28,994 bases of DNA from NCBI GenBank assembly GCA_030039095.1, contig JASHQP010000692.1, forward strand, positions 1 to 28,994, given 5' to 3'. The notes beneath the pieces are model-generated. The model saw only the letters and a program-made list of their open reading frames with translations, was not told where the DNA came from and did no database searches. This DNA is from Streptosporangiaceae bacterium. Its GTDB lineage: Bacteria; Actinomycetota; Actinomycetes; Streptosporangiales; Streptosporangiaceae. The position numbers and the translations under genes were made by a program. Below are positions 1 through 6,893 of this stretch, piece after piece. Position 1 is the stretch's first letter; each line of letters begins with the position of its first letter.

Positions 1-539
1 ATCGCCAGTCCGGAGGACCCAGGAAACCGCCGCCCGGTCGACGCGCTCAGCAGGATGTAGGCGGCCCAGCCTGCGGCCGCGACCAGCGCGCAGGCCACGC
101 CCGCCAGCGCAGTCCCGCTGCGCCCGCCGTGCACGGAAAGGCTGGACCAGCCGTCGCTGAGCAGCGCCACGCCGCCACCGGCGAGCGCCACCCAGGCCAG
201 GTCGACCAGCCGGCGCGACGACGCCACGGCGACCGCGAGCGGCCCGAGGAACTCGATAGTGACCGCGATGCCCAGCGGTATCCGCGCGATCGCCTGATAG
301 AAGGCGAAGTTCATGATCGCCAGCGTCACCCCGAACGCCACGACGACCGCGGCGTCCGGCCAGGCCCGCTCCCGTATCAGGCCGCGGATCGACCGGCCCA
401 GGCCCCTGCCGCCGAACGCCGCCAGCGCGATCGCCGCCGTCCACAGCCGCAGCACGGTGAGCGTGGCGGGCGAGACCTCTCCGAACATCCGCCCCGCCAG
501 CCCGGAGCCGATCTGGACGGAGACGATCCCGGTGATCAC
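1..539 (-). CDS. EamA/RhtA-like drug/metabolite exporter, 3'-truncated by the window edge
   Basis: Integral membrane exporter of the EamA (DMT) superfamily, resembling the RhtA threonine/homoserine exporter group; the substrate cannot be read from sequence. The minus strand stays open from just after the TAG of the upstream permease to position 1. The translation has hydrophobic helices and the family segment FYQAIARIPLGIAVTIEFLG, followed by another helix pair. Only about 180 residues are present, roughly 60% of a usual 290-300 residue, ten-helix protein. There is no in-frame ATG near the N-terminus. The GTG at 539-537 gives VITGIVSVQIGSGLAG, but family members usually begin slightly earlier, and the frame is open back to 626, so the start is uncertain. 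It lies directly downstream of the ABC-2 permease and probably shares its transcript. Family confidence is high; start confidence is low. Confidence 0.8.
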   Translation of the reverse strand, partial: MITGIVSVQIGSGLAGRMFGEVSPATLTVLRLWTAAIALAAFGGRGLGRSIRGLIRERAWPDAAVVVAFGVTLAIMNFAFYQAIARIPLGIAVTIEFLGPLAVAVASSRRLVDLAWVALAGGGVALLSDGWSSLSVHGGRSGTALAGVACALVAAAGWAAYILLSASTGRRFPGSSGLA

Positions 540-626
540 CAGCGCCCACGGTGGGACCGCATCGATGACCCCAGAAGGACGACGCTGGGGAAGCCGGGAA
601 CGGGTGGTGGTGACCGCGGGCTCCTG

Positions 627-1451
627 CTATTCCCAGCGGAACGTGCGCGCGGCGAACGCGATGCCGACCACCGCCCAGACCGCGAGCACTAGCAGGTCAC
701 GGCCTGGCAGGCCGCCACCGAGCTGCAGCATCGACCTCAGCCCGCCGGACAGCGCATCGGCGGGCAGCAGATTCAGCAGGGGCCGCGCGCTCGCGGGGAA
801 CTTCGTCAGCGGGAACACCACGCCGCCGATCCCTAGCATCACGAGATAGACCAGGTTGGCGGCTGCCAGGGTCGCCTCGGCGCGCAGCGTTCCGGCCATC
901 AGCAAGGCCAGCCCGCTGAACGCCGCGGTGCCCACCACCATCAGCACCACCGACCAGGCGGCAGCGGCCGCACCGCCGCGGGGATTCCAGCCGAGCGCCA
1001 GCGCGACGACGACGATCAGCGCGGACTGCAGCACCTCGACCGCCAGCATGGTGACGGTCTTCGCCGCGATCAGGCCGCGGCGGGACAGCGGTGTCGCGCC
1101 GAGCCGCTTGAGCACCCCGTACCGGCGCTCGAACCCGGTGGCGATCGCCTGGCTGGTGAACGCCGTGGACATCACCGCCAGGGCGAGGATTCCCGGGGCA
1201 AGAAAGTCGATTCTGCTGCCGGGGCCGTAGCTGACGAGGTCCTCCTGGCTGAACGCGGTGAGCAGCAGCACGGGGATGATCACGGTCAGCACCAGCTGCT
1301 CGCCGTTGCGCAGCAGCGTGCGCAGCTCGAGCCGGGCCTGGGCGCCGATCATCACCGGCAGCGGCGCGGCGCCCGGCGCAGGGGAGGGCCACGGGGCGGG
1401 TGGGCGGATCGGGTCGGGTGGGGTGGGCACGGTCCGTGCGGTCTCTGTCAC
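627..1451 (-). CDS. ABC-2 type transporter permease (DrrB-like)
   Basis: Membrane subunit of a two-gene ABC exporter, 274 residues and about six transmembrane helices, the usual size for ABC-2/DrrB-like permeases of drug, lipid or polyketide efflux systems. A proline-rich cytoplasmic N-terminus (about 40 residues) precedes LELRTLLRNGEQLVLTVIIP, where the first helix begins. The segment FERRYGVLKRLGATPLSRRG is the conserved cytoplasmic loop of this family, and the protein ends ARTFRWE. The GTG start at 1451-1449 overlaps the TGA of the ATPase gene (GTGA), so the two are translationally coupled and should form one transporter. The same frame continues upstream without a stop into the ATPase gene, but only as an antisense-like out-of-frame reading of it. 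The transported substrate is unknown. Confidence 0.9.
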   Translation of the reverse strand: MTETARTVPTPPDPIRPPAPWPSPAPGAAPLPVMIGAQARLELRTLLRNGEQLVLTVIIPVLLLTAFSQEDLVSYGPGSRIDFLAPGILALAVMSTAFTSQAIATGFERRYGVLKRLGATPLSRRGLIAAKTVTMLAVEVLQSALIVVVALALGWNPRGGAAAAAWSVVLMVVGTAAFSGLALLMAGTLRAEATLAAANLVYLVMLGIGGVVFPLTKFPASARPLLNLLPADALSGGLRSMLQLGGGLPGRDLLVLAVWAVVGIAFAARTFRWE

Positions 1452-2374
1452 GGGCGCAGTTCCCGCCCGGTCAGCTCCAGGAAGACGTCCTCGAGCGTCC
1501 GGTTCTCGATCCGCAGGCTCTGCGCGAGCACGCCGTGCTCGGCGCACCACGCGGTGACCGCGGCGAGCAGCTGCGGGTCGACCCGGTCGTGCACCTCGAC
1601 CACGTAGTAGCCGGCCGGGGATTCCTTGGCGGCGCTTGCCGGCGGCAGCGCCGCGATCAGGCTGTCGGTGTCGAGGCCCGGCTCGGCGCGGAACCTGAGC
1701 TGCCCAGCCGTGCCGGTCAGCTCGGCCGGGGTGCCCGACGCCACCAGATGACCGTGATCGACGACAGCGACCCGGTCCGCGAGGCGTTCCGCCTCCTCCA
1801 TGTAGTGGGTGGTCAGGATCACACCGGCCCCCGCGTCCCGCAGCCCGGCGATCAGCTCCCAGGTGGCGTGCCGTGCTTGGGGGTCGAGGCCGGCGGTCGG
1901 CTCGTCGAGGAACACCAGCTCGGGGCGGCCGATCACGGCGGCCGCCAGTGACAGCCGCTGCTGCTGGCCGCCGGAGAGCCGGCGGAACGGGGTGCGCAGG
2001 CACCCTGCCAGCCCTAGCTGGCTGATGAGGAGCCCCGGGTCGATCGGACTGGTGTGGAAGCTGGCCATCACCCGCAGGTACTCCATGGGCCTGGCGGCGG
2101 TCGGGATGCCACCGGACTGCAGCATCACGCCGACCTTCGGCCGCAGCTTCCTGGCGTCCCTGACCGGGTCGAGCCCCAGCACCCGCACGGTGCCCTCGTC
2201 CGGCCGGCGGTAGCCCTCGCAGATCTCGATCGTGGTGGTCTTCCCGGCGCCGTTCGGCCCCAGGATCGCGGTCACCTGCGCGCGCTCCGCCTGCATGGAC
2301 AGCCCCGCCACCGCGACGGTACGCCCATAGTGCTTGATCAGGCCGCTGATCTCGACGGCCGGAGCGGAACACAC
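1448..2374 (-). CDS. ABC transporter ATP-binding protein (DrrA/CcmA-like)
   Basis: Cytoplasmic ATPase of the ABC-2 exporter, 308 residues from the chosen GTG. It shows Walker A GPNGAGKTT (residues 39-47), signature LSGGQ (about 133-137), Walker B LVFLDEP (about 153-159), D-loop GLD and the switch histidine in LTTHYMEE (about 190). The C-terminal 80-100 residues match the extra domain of DrrA-type proteins. An alternative in-frame GTG at 2446 would add 24 residues of Arg/Cys-rich sequence with no family look. The start at 2374 (VCSAPAVEISGLIKHYG) places the beta strand at the normal distance from the N-terminus and sits 7 nt after a TAGACT box, which suggests a leaderless mRNA. It is coupled to the permease by a GTGA overlap. 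Confidence 0.92.
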   Translation of the reverse strand: MCSAPAVEISGLIKHYGRTVAVAGLSMQAERAQVTAILGPNGAGKTTTIEICEGYRRPDEGTVRVLGLDPVRDARKLRPKVGVMLQSGGIPTAARPMEYLRVMASFHTSPIDPGLLISQLGLAGCLRTPFRRLSGGQQQRLSLAAAVIGRPELVFLDEPTAGLDPQARHATWELIAGLRDAGAGVILTTHYMEEAERLADRVAVVDHGHLVASGTPAELTGTAGQLRFRAEPGLDTDSLIAALPPASAAKESPAGYYVVEVHDRVDPQLLAAVTAWCAEHGVLAQSLRIENRTLEDVFLELTGRELRP

Positions 2375-2381
2375 GCGTGCG

Positions 2382-2387
2382 AGTCTA
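2382..2387 (-). promoter_or_regulatory. Candidate -10 box (TAGACT) for a leaderless exporter transcript
   Basis: On the minus strand TAGACT is followed by seven bases and then the GTG start at 2374, so transcription would begin at or next to the start codon. No Shine-Dalgarno sequence is visible in front of the GTG, which agrees with leaderless translation, common in actinobacteria. No good -35 is seen at 17 nt; TTGCAC lies too close. Inference only. Confidence 0.35.
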
Positions 2388-2467
2388 CGGGTTTCGGATG
2401 GTGCAAACCGTTGTGGCCGGCATCTCGCCGGCCGGGCGCAGGTCACGGGCTGGCACGGCCAGTGCGG

Positions 2468-3208
2468 TCAGGCGGGAGCGGGCGCGGCTGCGTGCTCGCG
2501 CGCGGCCGCGACCAGGGCGTGGAACAGGCGCGGATCATCGCCGGCCTCGGGGTGCCATTGCACGGCTACGAGAAACGAGCCGTCCGCTCCGTCTTCTGGC
2601 TCGAGCGCTTCGATCGTGCCGTCCTGCGCCCACGCGGTCGCGGTGAGCCCGGCGCCGAGCTTGTCGACCGCCTGGTGATGGCTGGTGGGCGTCGTGATCT
2701 CGTCGCCACCCAGGATCTGGCCGAGCCTGCTGCCCGGAGCGACCCGCACCGCGTGGGCGCCGTAAACGCCGGGCGCCGGGGCGTGGCGCTCGTGCCCGAC
2801 CACGTCGGGCAGGTGCTGGTGCAGGGTGCCGCCCCTGGCCACGTTGATGACCTGCATGCCGCGGCAGACGCCGAGGACCGGCACCCGCCGCGCCGTGGCC
2901 GCCTCGATCAGCGCGAACTCCGCCGCGTCGCGGCCGGTGTGGATGCTGGCGCTCCGCGGATCTGCCTCGGCTCCGTAGCGGGCGGGGTCGATGTCCCCGC
3001 CGCCGGACAGCAGTAGCCCGTCCAGCCGGGCGAGCGCGTCCTCGATGCCCGGCACCGGCGGCAGCAGCACCGGGATCCCGCCCGCCGCCGCGACGCTGTC
3101 GGCGTAGCGGCGGGGCAGCAGCACCGCTTCCGTGTCCCAGGCGCGCCAGCGCGCGGGCTCGCAATACGCGCTGAGCCCGATCACCGGCGCCCGCGAGCCG
3201 TCAGCCAT
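2468..3208 (-). CDS. Gamma-glutamyl hydrolase, class I glutamine amidotransferase-like (PuuD family)
   Basis: Predicted cytoplasmic peptidase C26 family enzyme of 246 residues, the usual size of PuuD, which cleaves the gamma-glutamyl bond of gamma-glutamyl-GABA. The nucleophile is Cys115 in GVCRGMQ, with His219 and Glu221 in VQWHPE completing the triad; LLSGGGDIDPARYG and SHHQAVDKLG are the other family signatures. A strong GGGGAGG ribosome site precedes the ATG at 3208. It is the last gene of the APC permease / GS-like / aldehyde dehydrogenase / SDR operon, where it would release glutamate from the oxidised gamma-glutamyl product. The exact amide partner (GABA, glycine, beta-alanine or other) is not determined by sequence. 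Confidence 0.92.
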   Translation of the reverse strand: MADGSRAPVIGLSAYCEPARWRAWDTEAVLLPRRYADSVAAAGGIPVLLPPVPGIEDALARLDGLLLSGGGDIDPARYGAEADPRSASIHTGRDAAEFALIEAATARRVPVLGVCRGMQVINVARGGTLHQHLPDVVGHERHAPAPGVYGAHAVRVAPGSRLGQILGGDEITTPTSHHQAVDKLGAGLTATAWAQDGTIEALEPEDGADGSFLVAVQWHPEAGDDPRLFHALVAAAREHAAAPAPA

Positions 3209-3226
3209 CGAACCTCCCCGTTCCGC

Positions 3227-4027
3227 TTACAACGGTGTCACGTAGGCGCCGGAGATCCCGCCGTCCACGAGGAACTCCGACGCGGTGATGAACGACGAAT
3301 CGTCGCTGGCCAGGAATGCTACCGCCGCTGCGATCTCCTCGGGCTCGGCGAACCGGCCGATCGGGATGTGCACGAGCCGCCGCGCCGCGCGCTCGGGGTC
3401 CTTGGCGAACAACTCGGTCAGCAGCGGGGTGTTCACCGGACCCGGGCACAGGGCGTTCACCCGGATCCCCTCCCTGGCGAACTGCACGCCCAGTTCCCGC
3501 GTCATGGCGAGGACCCCGCCCTTGGACGCGGTATAGGAGATCTGTGAGGTCGCCGCGCCGAGCACGGCGACGAACGACGCGGTGTTGATGATCGAGCCCT
3601 TGCCCTGCCGCCGCATGTACGGGATCGCGTGCTTGCAGCACAGGTACACCGACGTCAGGTTCACCTCCTGGACCCGGCGCCAGGCGTCGATCCCGGTGGC
3701 CAGGATGGAGTCGTCCTCCGGGGGGGAGATGCCCGCGTTGTTGAATGCGATGTCGATGCGCCCGTGCCGCGCCGCCACCGACTCGTAGAGCCGCTGCACG
3801 TCGTCCTCGTTGGACACGTCGGCGGCGATGAACGTGCCGCCGGTCTCCTCGGCAACGGCCTTGCCGGTCGCCTCGTCGATGTCGACCGCCACCACGACGG
3901 CGCCCTCATCGGCCAGCCTGCGGGCGCTGGCCCGGCCGATACCGCTGCCGGCCCCGGTGATCACCGCGATCCGGTTCTGCAACCGCTGCATGCCACGCTG
4001 CATGACAGGGCTCTCTTCCTTGTTCAC
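3227..4027 (-). CDS. SDR family NAD(P)-dependent oxidoreductase
   Basis: Classical short-chain dehydrogenase/reductase of 266 residues. The Rossmann motif TGAGSGIG is at about residues 24-31, NNAG at 96-99, the structural Asn in EVNLT near 123, the catalytic Ser near 151 and YTASK at 165-169; CPGPVNTPL and LVDGGISGAY are typical C-terminal elements. Asp49 and Asp51 at the end of beta-2 (VAVDID) suggest NAD(H) rather than NADP(H). Automatic annotation would probably call it 3-oxoacyl-ACP reductase, but the neighbours suggest oxidation of an alcohol on a gamma-glutamylated amine. The GTG at 4027 has AAGGAG nine bases upstream; an internal ATG at 4003 also has a purine-rich AAGGAAGAG ahead of it, so the N-terminus is ambiguous by eight residues. 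Confidence 0.9.
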   Translation of the reverse strand: MNKEESPVMQRGMQRLQNRIAVITGAGSGIGRASARRLADEGAVVVAVDIDEATGKAVAEETGGTFIAADVSNEDDVQRLYESVAARHGRIDIAFNNAGISPPEDDSILATGIDAWRRVQEVNLTSVYLCCKHAIPYMRRQGKGSIINTASFVAVLGAATSQISYTASKGGVLAMTRELGVQFAREGIRVNALCPGPVNTPLLTELFAKDPERAARRLVHIPIGRFAEPEEIAAAVAFLASDDSSFITASEFLVDGGISGAYVTPL

Positions 4028-4051
4028 TCGGCCGGGCTCCTTCGGTCCGTT

Positions 4052-5413
4052 TCAGTCCGTGGCGATGAATACGTTCTTCGTCTCTGTGAACGCGTCCGGC
4101 GCGTCGGGGCCGAGCTCGCGGCCGAGGCCGGACTGCTTGAACCCGCCGAACGGGGTCCAGTACCGCACCGACGAATGTGAGTTCACCGAGAGCGCCCCGG
4201 TCTCCACGGCCCGGGACACCCGGATCGCCCGGCCGACGTCGGAGGTCCAGATCGACCCGGACAGGCCGTAGGGGGTGTCGTTGGCGATCGCGACCGCGTC
4301 GGCCTCGTCCTCGAACGGCGTGACGGTGACCACCGGCCCGAACACCTCTTCGGTGTAGGCCGGGTCGTCGGCGGCGACCGGTGCGAGCACGGTCGGCGGG
4401 AACCAGAATCCCGGCCCGTCCGGCGCGCTGCCGCGGAACGCTACCGGTGCGCCGTCGGGCACGTAGGACGCGACGTGCTGCCGGTGGGCCGCGGATATCA
4501 GCGGGCCCATCTCGGTGCCCGGGTCGGCCGGGTCGCCGACCGCGACGTTCTCGACGGCGGGCTCGAGCAGTTCCATGAACCGCTCCAGCACCGGGCGCTG
4601 CACCAGGATCCGGGATCTCGCGCAGCAGTCCTGCCCGGCGTTGTCGAACACCGCGTACGGCGCGGTCGCGGCGGCGCGCTCCAGGTCGCAGTCGGCGAAC
4701 ACGATGTTGGCGCTCTTGCCGCCGAGCTCGAGCGTGACCCGCTTGATGTGCCGGGCGCAGCCGGCCATGACCTGGCTGCCGACCTCGGTGGACCCGGTGA
4801 ACACGATCTTCCGCACCTGCGGGTGGTCGACCAGGCGCTGGCCGACCACGCTGCCCTTGCCGGGCAGCACCTGCAGCACGCCGTCGGGCAGCCCCGCCTC
4901 GAGCGCGAGCTCGGCGATCCTGATCGCGGTCAGCGGGGTCAGCTCGGCCGGCTTGGCGACCACCGTGTTTCCCGAAGCGAGCGCCGGCGCCATGCCCCAG
5001 GAGAAAATCGGCATCGGAAAGTTCCACGGCACGATCAGGCCCACGACGCCGACCGGCTCGTGGAACGTCACGTTGAGCCCGCCGGGCACCGGGATCTGCT
5101 TGCCGATCAGCCGCTCGGGCGTCGCGGAATAGTAGAGGAGCACGTCGCGCACGTGGCCGGCCTCCCAGGTGGCCTGGCCGAGCGGATGGCCCGAGCCGGC
5201 AACCTCCAGGTCGGCGAGCTCGCCGATGTGCGCGTCGACCGCGGCGGCGAACCGGCGCAGCAGGGCGGCCCGGTCCCCGGGTGCCACGGCCCGCCAGGCC
5301 TGCTGCGCTGTGACCGCGCGCGCGATCGCGGCGTCGGTCTCCTCGGCGTCGGCCTGCGCCACGGTCGTGACCGGCCGCTCGGTGGCCGGGTTCAGCACCG
5401 TGAACTCGGACAT
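4052..5413 (-). CDS. NAD(P)-dependent aldehyde dehydrogenase
   Basis: Aldehyde dehydrogenase superfamily enzyme, 453 residues, slightly shorter than the usual 475-500. It shows PWNFP (about 130-134), the cofactor-binding Lys in AKPAE (about 154), FTGSTEVG (about 205-212), the general base Glu229 in LELGGKS, the nucleophile Cys263 in GQDCC, EEVFGP (355-360) and the C-terminal PFGGFKQSGLGRE. The ATG at 5413 follows AAAGGTGGA at good spacing; the frame is open upstream only as a reading through the GS-like gene. In this operon it most likely oxidises a gamma-glutamylamino aldehyde to the acid, as PuuC does in Escherichia coli. The substrate assignment is an inference from neighbours. Confidence 0.92.
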   Translation of the reverse strand: MSEFTVLNPATERPVTTVAQADAEETDAAIARAVTAQQAWRAVAPGDRAALLRRFAAAVDAHIGELADLEVAGSGHPLGQATWEAGHVRDVLLYYSATPERLIGKQIPVPGGLNVTFHEPVGVVGLIVPWNFPMPIFSWGMAPALASGNTVVAKPAELTPLTAIRIAELALEAGLPDGVLQVLPGKGSVVGQRLVDHPQVRKIVFTGSTEVGSQVMAGCARHIKRVTLELGGKSANIVFADCDLERAAATAPYAVFDNAGQDCCARSRILVQRPVLERFMELLEPAVENVAVGDPADPGTEMGPLISAAHRQHVASYVPDGAPVAFRGSAPDGPGFWFPPTVLAPVAADDPAYTEEVFGPVVTVTPFEDEADAVAIANDTPYGLSGSIWTSDVGRAIRVSRAVETGALSVNSHSSVRYWTPFGGFKQSGLGRELGPDAPDAFTETKNVFIATD

Positions 5414-5454
5414 GCGCTTGTTTCCACCTTTCCCTTGTCGAACGCGAGCCGGGC

Positions 5455-6849
5455 CTACAGGCGCTCGAAGCAGCGCCGCAGCTCCCAGTCGGTCACCGCG
5501 GCGTCGTACGCGGCCAGTTCCACGTTGCCGTAGTTGGTGTAGTGCTCCACGACCTCGGACCCGAACGCCTGGCGGGCCAGGTCGCTCTTGGACCACAGCT
5601 CGAGCGCGTCGCGCAGCGTGTGCGGCACCTTGGCCGAGGTGTCGAGGTAGGCGTTGCCCTCGACAGCGGGCTCCAGCGGGAGCTCGCTGTCGATGCCGTG
5701 CAGGCCTGCGGCGATGATCGCGGAGACGGCCAGGTAGGGGTTCACGTCCCCGCCGGGGACGCGGTTTTCCACCCGCAGCGAGGCCCCGTGCCCGACCAGG
5801 CGCAGGGCGCAGGTGCGGTTGTCCGGGCCCCAGCGGACCGACGTGGGCGCAAAGCTGCCGGGCACGTACCGCTTGTAGGAGTTGATGTTGGGCGCATAGA
5901 ACAGGGTGAACTCGCGCAGCGCCGCGAGCTGCCCGGCGAGGAAGTGCTCGCCGAGCTTGGACAGGCCGTATGGCCCGTCGCCGGCCATGACCGGCTCACC
6001 GTCCGTGCCGCGGATGGACAGGTGGATGTGGCAGGAGTTGCCCTCCCGGGCGTTCGGCTTGGCCATGAATGTGATGCTGGCCCCGTCCTGCGCCGCGATC
6101 TCCTTGGCCCCGGTCTTGTAGATCGAGTGGTTGTCACAGGTCGCCACCGCTTCCGCGTACCGGAACGCGATCTCGTGCTGGCCGAGGTTGCACTCGCCCT
6201 TGGCGGACTCGACGTACAGCCCGGCCCCGGCCATCTCGTTCCGGATCCGGCGCAGCAGCGGCTCGATCCGGGAGGTGCCCAGGATCGAGTAGTCCACGTT
6301 GTACTGGTTCGCCGGGACCAGGTCGCGGTAGCCCTTGGCCGCCGCCTGCTCGTAGGAGTCGTTGTAGACGACGAACTCCAGCTCGGTGCCGACCATTGCG
6401 GCCCACCCGCGCTCGGCCAGCCGCTGCACCTGGGCCCCCAGGATCTGCCGCGGCGACGCGACCACCGGGGAGCCGTCCAGCCAGGTCAGATCCGCGATAA
6501 CCATGGCCGTGCCCTCGTGCCAGGGAACCCGGCGCAGCGTGGCCATGTCGGGCACGAGCACGAAGTCCCCGTAGCCGCGGTCCCACGATGACATCGCGTA
6601 CCCGTCCACGGTGTTCATGTCCACGTCGACAGCGAGCAGGTAGTTGCAGCCCTCCGAGTAGTGCTGGGCCACCTCTTCCAGGAAGAACTCCGCGGACAGG
6701 CGCTTGCCCTGGAGCCGGCCCTGCATGTCGGTGAACGCCAGCACCACCGTGTCGATCTTGTCCTCGGCGGCCTCGACCCGCAGCCGCTCCATCGTCAGCA
6801 TTCCCCGCTCTCGGCGCTGCGGACCCGGGCCCCGGTACTTCGTCGGCAT
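5455..6849 (-). CDS. Glutamine synthetase-like gamma-glutamyl-amine ligase (PuuA/GlnA4 type)
   Basis: GS-I fold protein of 464 residues that should join glutamate to an amine using ATP. Metal and substrate ligands of the family are visible: GTELEF (about 154-159), ESAKGECNLGQHEI (214-227), CHIHLS (273-278), SYKRYVPGSFAPT (about 324-336) and the catalytic-region VENR (360-363). The tyrosine adenylylation loop of true GlnA (NLYDLP-like) is not seen near 400, as expected for PuuA/GlnA3/GlnA4 paralogues that use amines rather than ammonia. Two start codons are six bases apart. GAGGGG abuts the ATG at 6855 directly but lies 6 nt before the ATG at 6849, so the latter is preferred. Substrate candidates are putrescine and ethanolamine; sequence alone does not decide. 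Confidence 0.92.
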   Translation of the reverse strand: MPTKYRGPGPQRRERGMLTMERLRVEAAEDKIDTVVLAFTDMQGRLQGKRLSAEFFLEEVAQHYSEGCNYLLAVDVDMNTVDGYAMSSWDRGYGDFVLVPDMATLRRVPWHEGTAMVIADLTWLDGSPVVASPRQILGAQVQRLAERGWAAMVGTELEFVVYNDSYEQAAAKGYRDLVPANQYNVDYSILGTSRIEPLLRRIRNEMAGAGLYVESAKGECNLGQHEIAFRYAEAVATCDNHSIYKTGAKEIAAQDGASITFMAKPNAREGNSCHIHLSIRGTDGEPVMAGDGPYGLSKLGEHFLAGQLAALREFTLFYAPNINSYKRYVPGSFAPTSVRWGPDNRTCALRLVGHGASLRVENRVPGGDVNPYLAVSAIIAAGLHGIDSELPLEPAVEGNAYLDTSAKVPHTLRDALELWSKSDLARQAFGSEVVEHYTNYGNVELAAYDAAVTDWELRRCFERL

Positions 6850-6855
6850 TGACAT

Positions 6856-6861
6856 CCCCTC
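6856..6861 (-). promoter_or_regulatory. Ribosome binding site that decides the GS-like start
   Basis: GAGGGG on the minus strand has zero spacing to the first ATG (6855) and six bases to the second (6849). Normal spacing favours initiation at 6849. Confidence 0.5.
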
Positions 6862-6893
6862 AGGTTAAGCGCGCAGGCCGGGGCCGAGACTGA

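Noticed and set aside
1448..2446. Exporter ATPase starting at the GTG at 2446
   Set aside because: The 24 added residues are Arg/Cys/Pro-rich and atypical; the GTG at 2374 fits the family N-terminus and the nearby -10 box.
2054..3016. 320-codon plus-strand frame across the exporter ATPase and the PuuD-type gene
   Set aside because: It spans two unrelated genes on the other strand and has no domain of its own.
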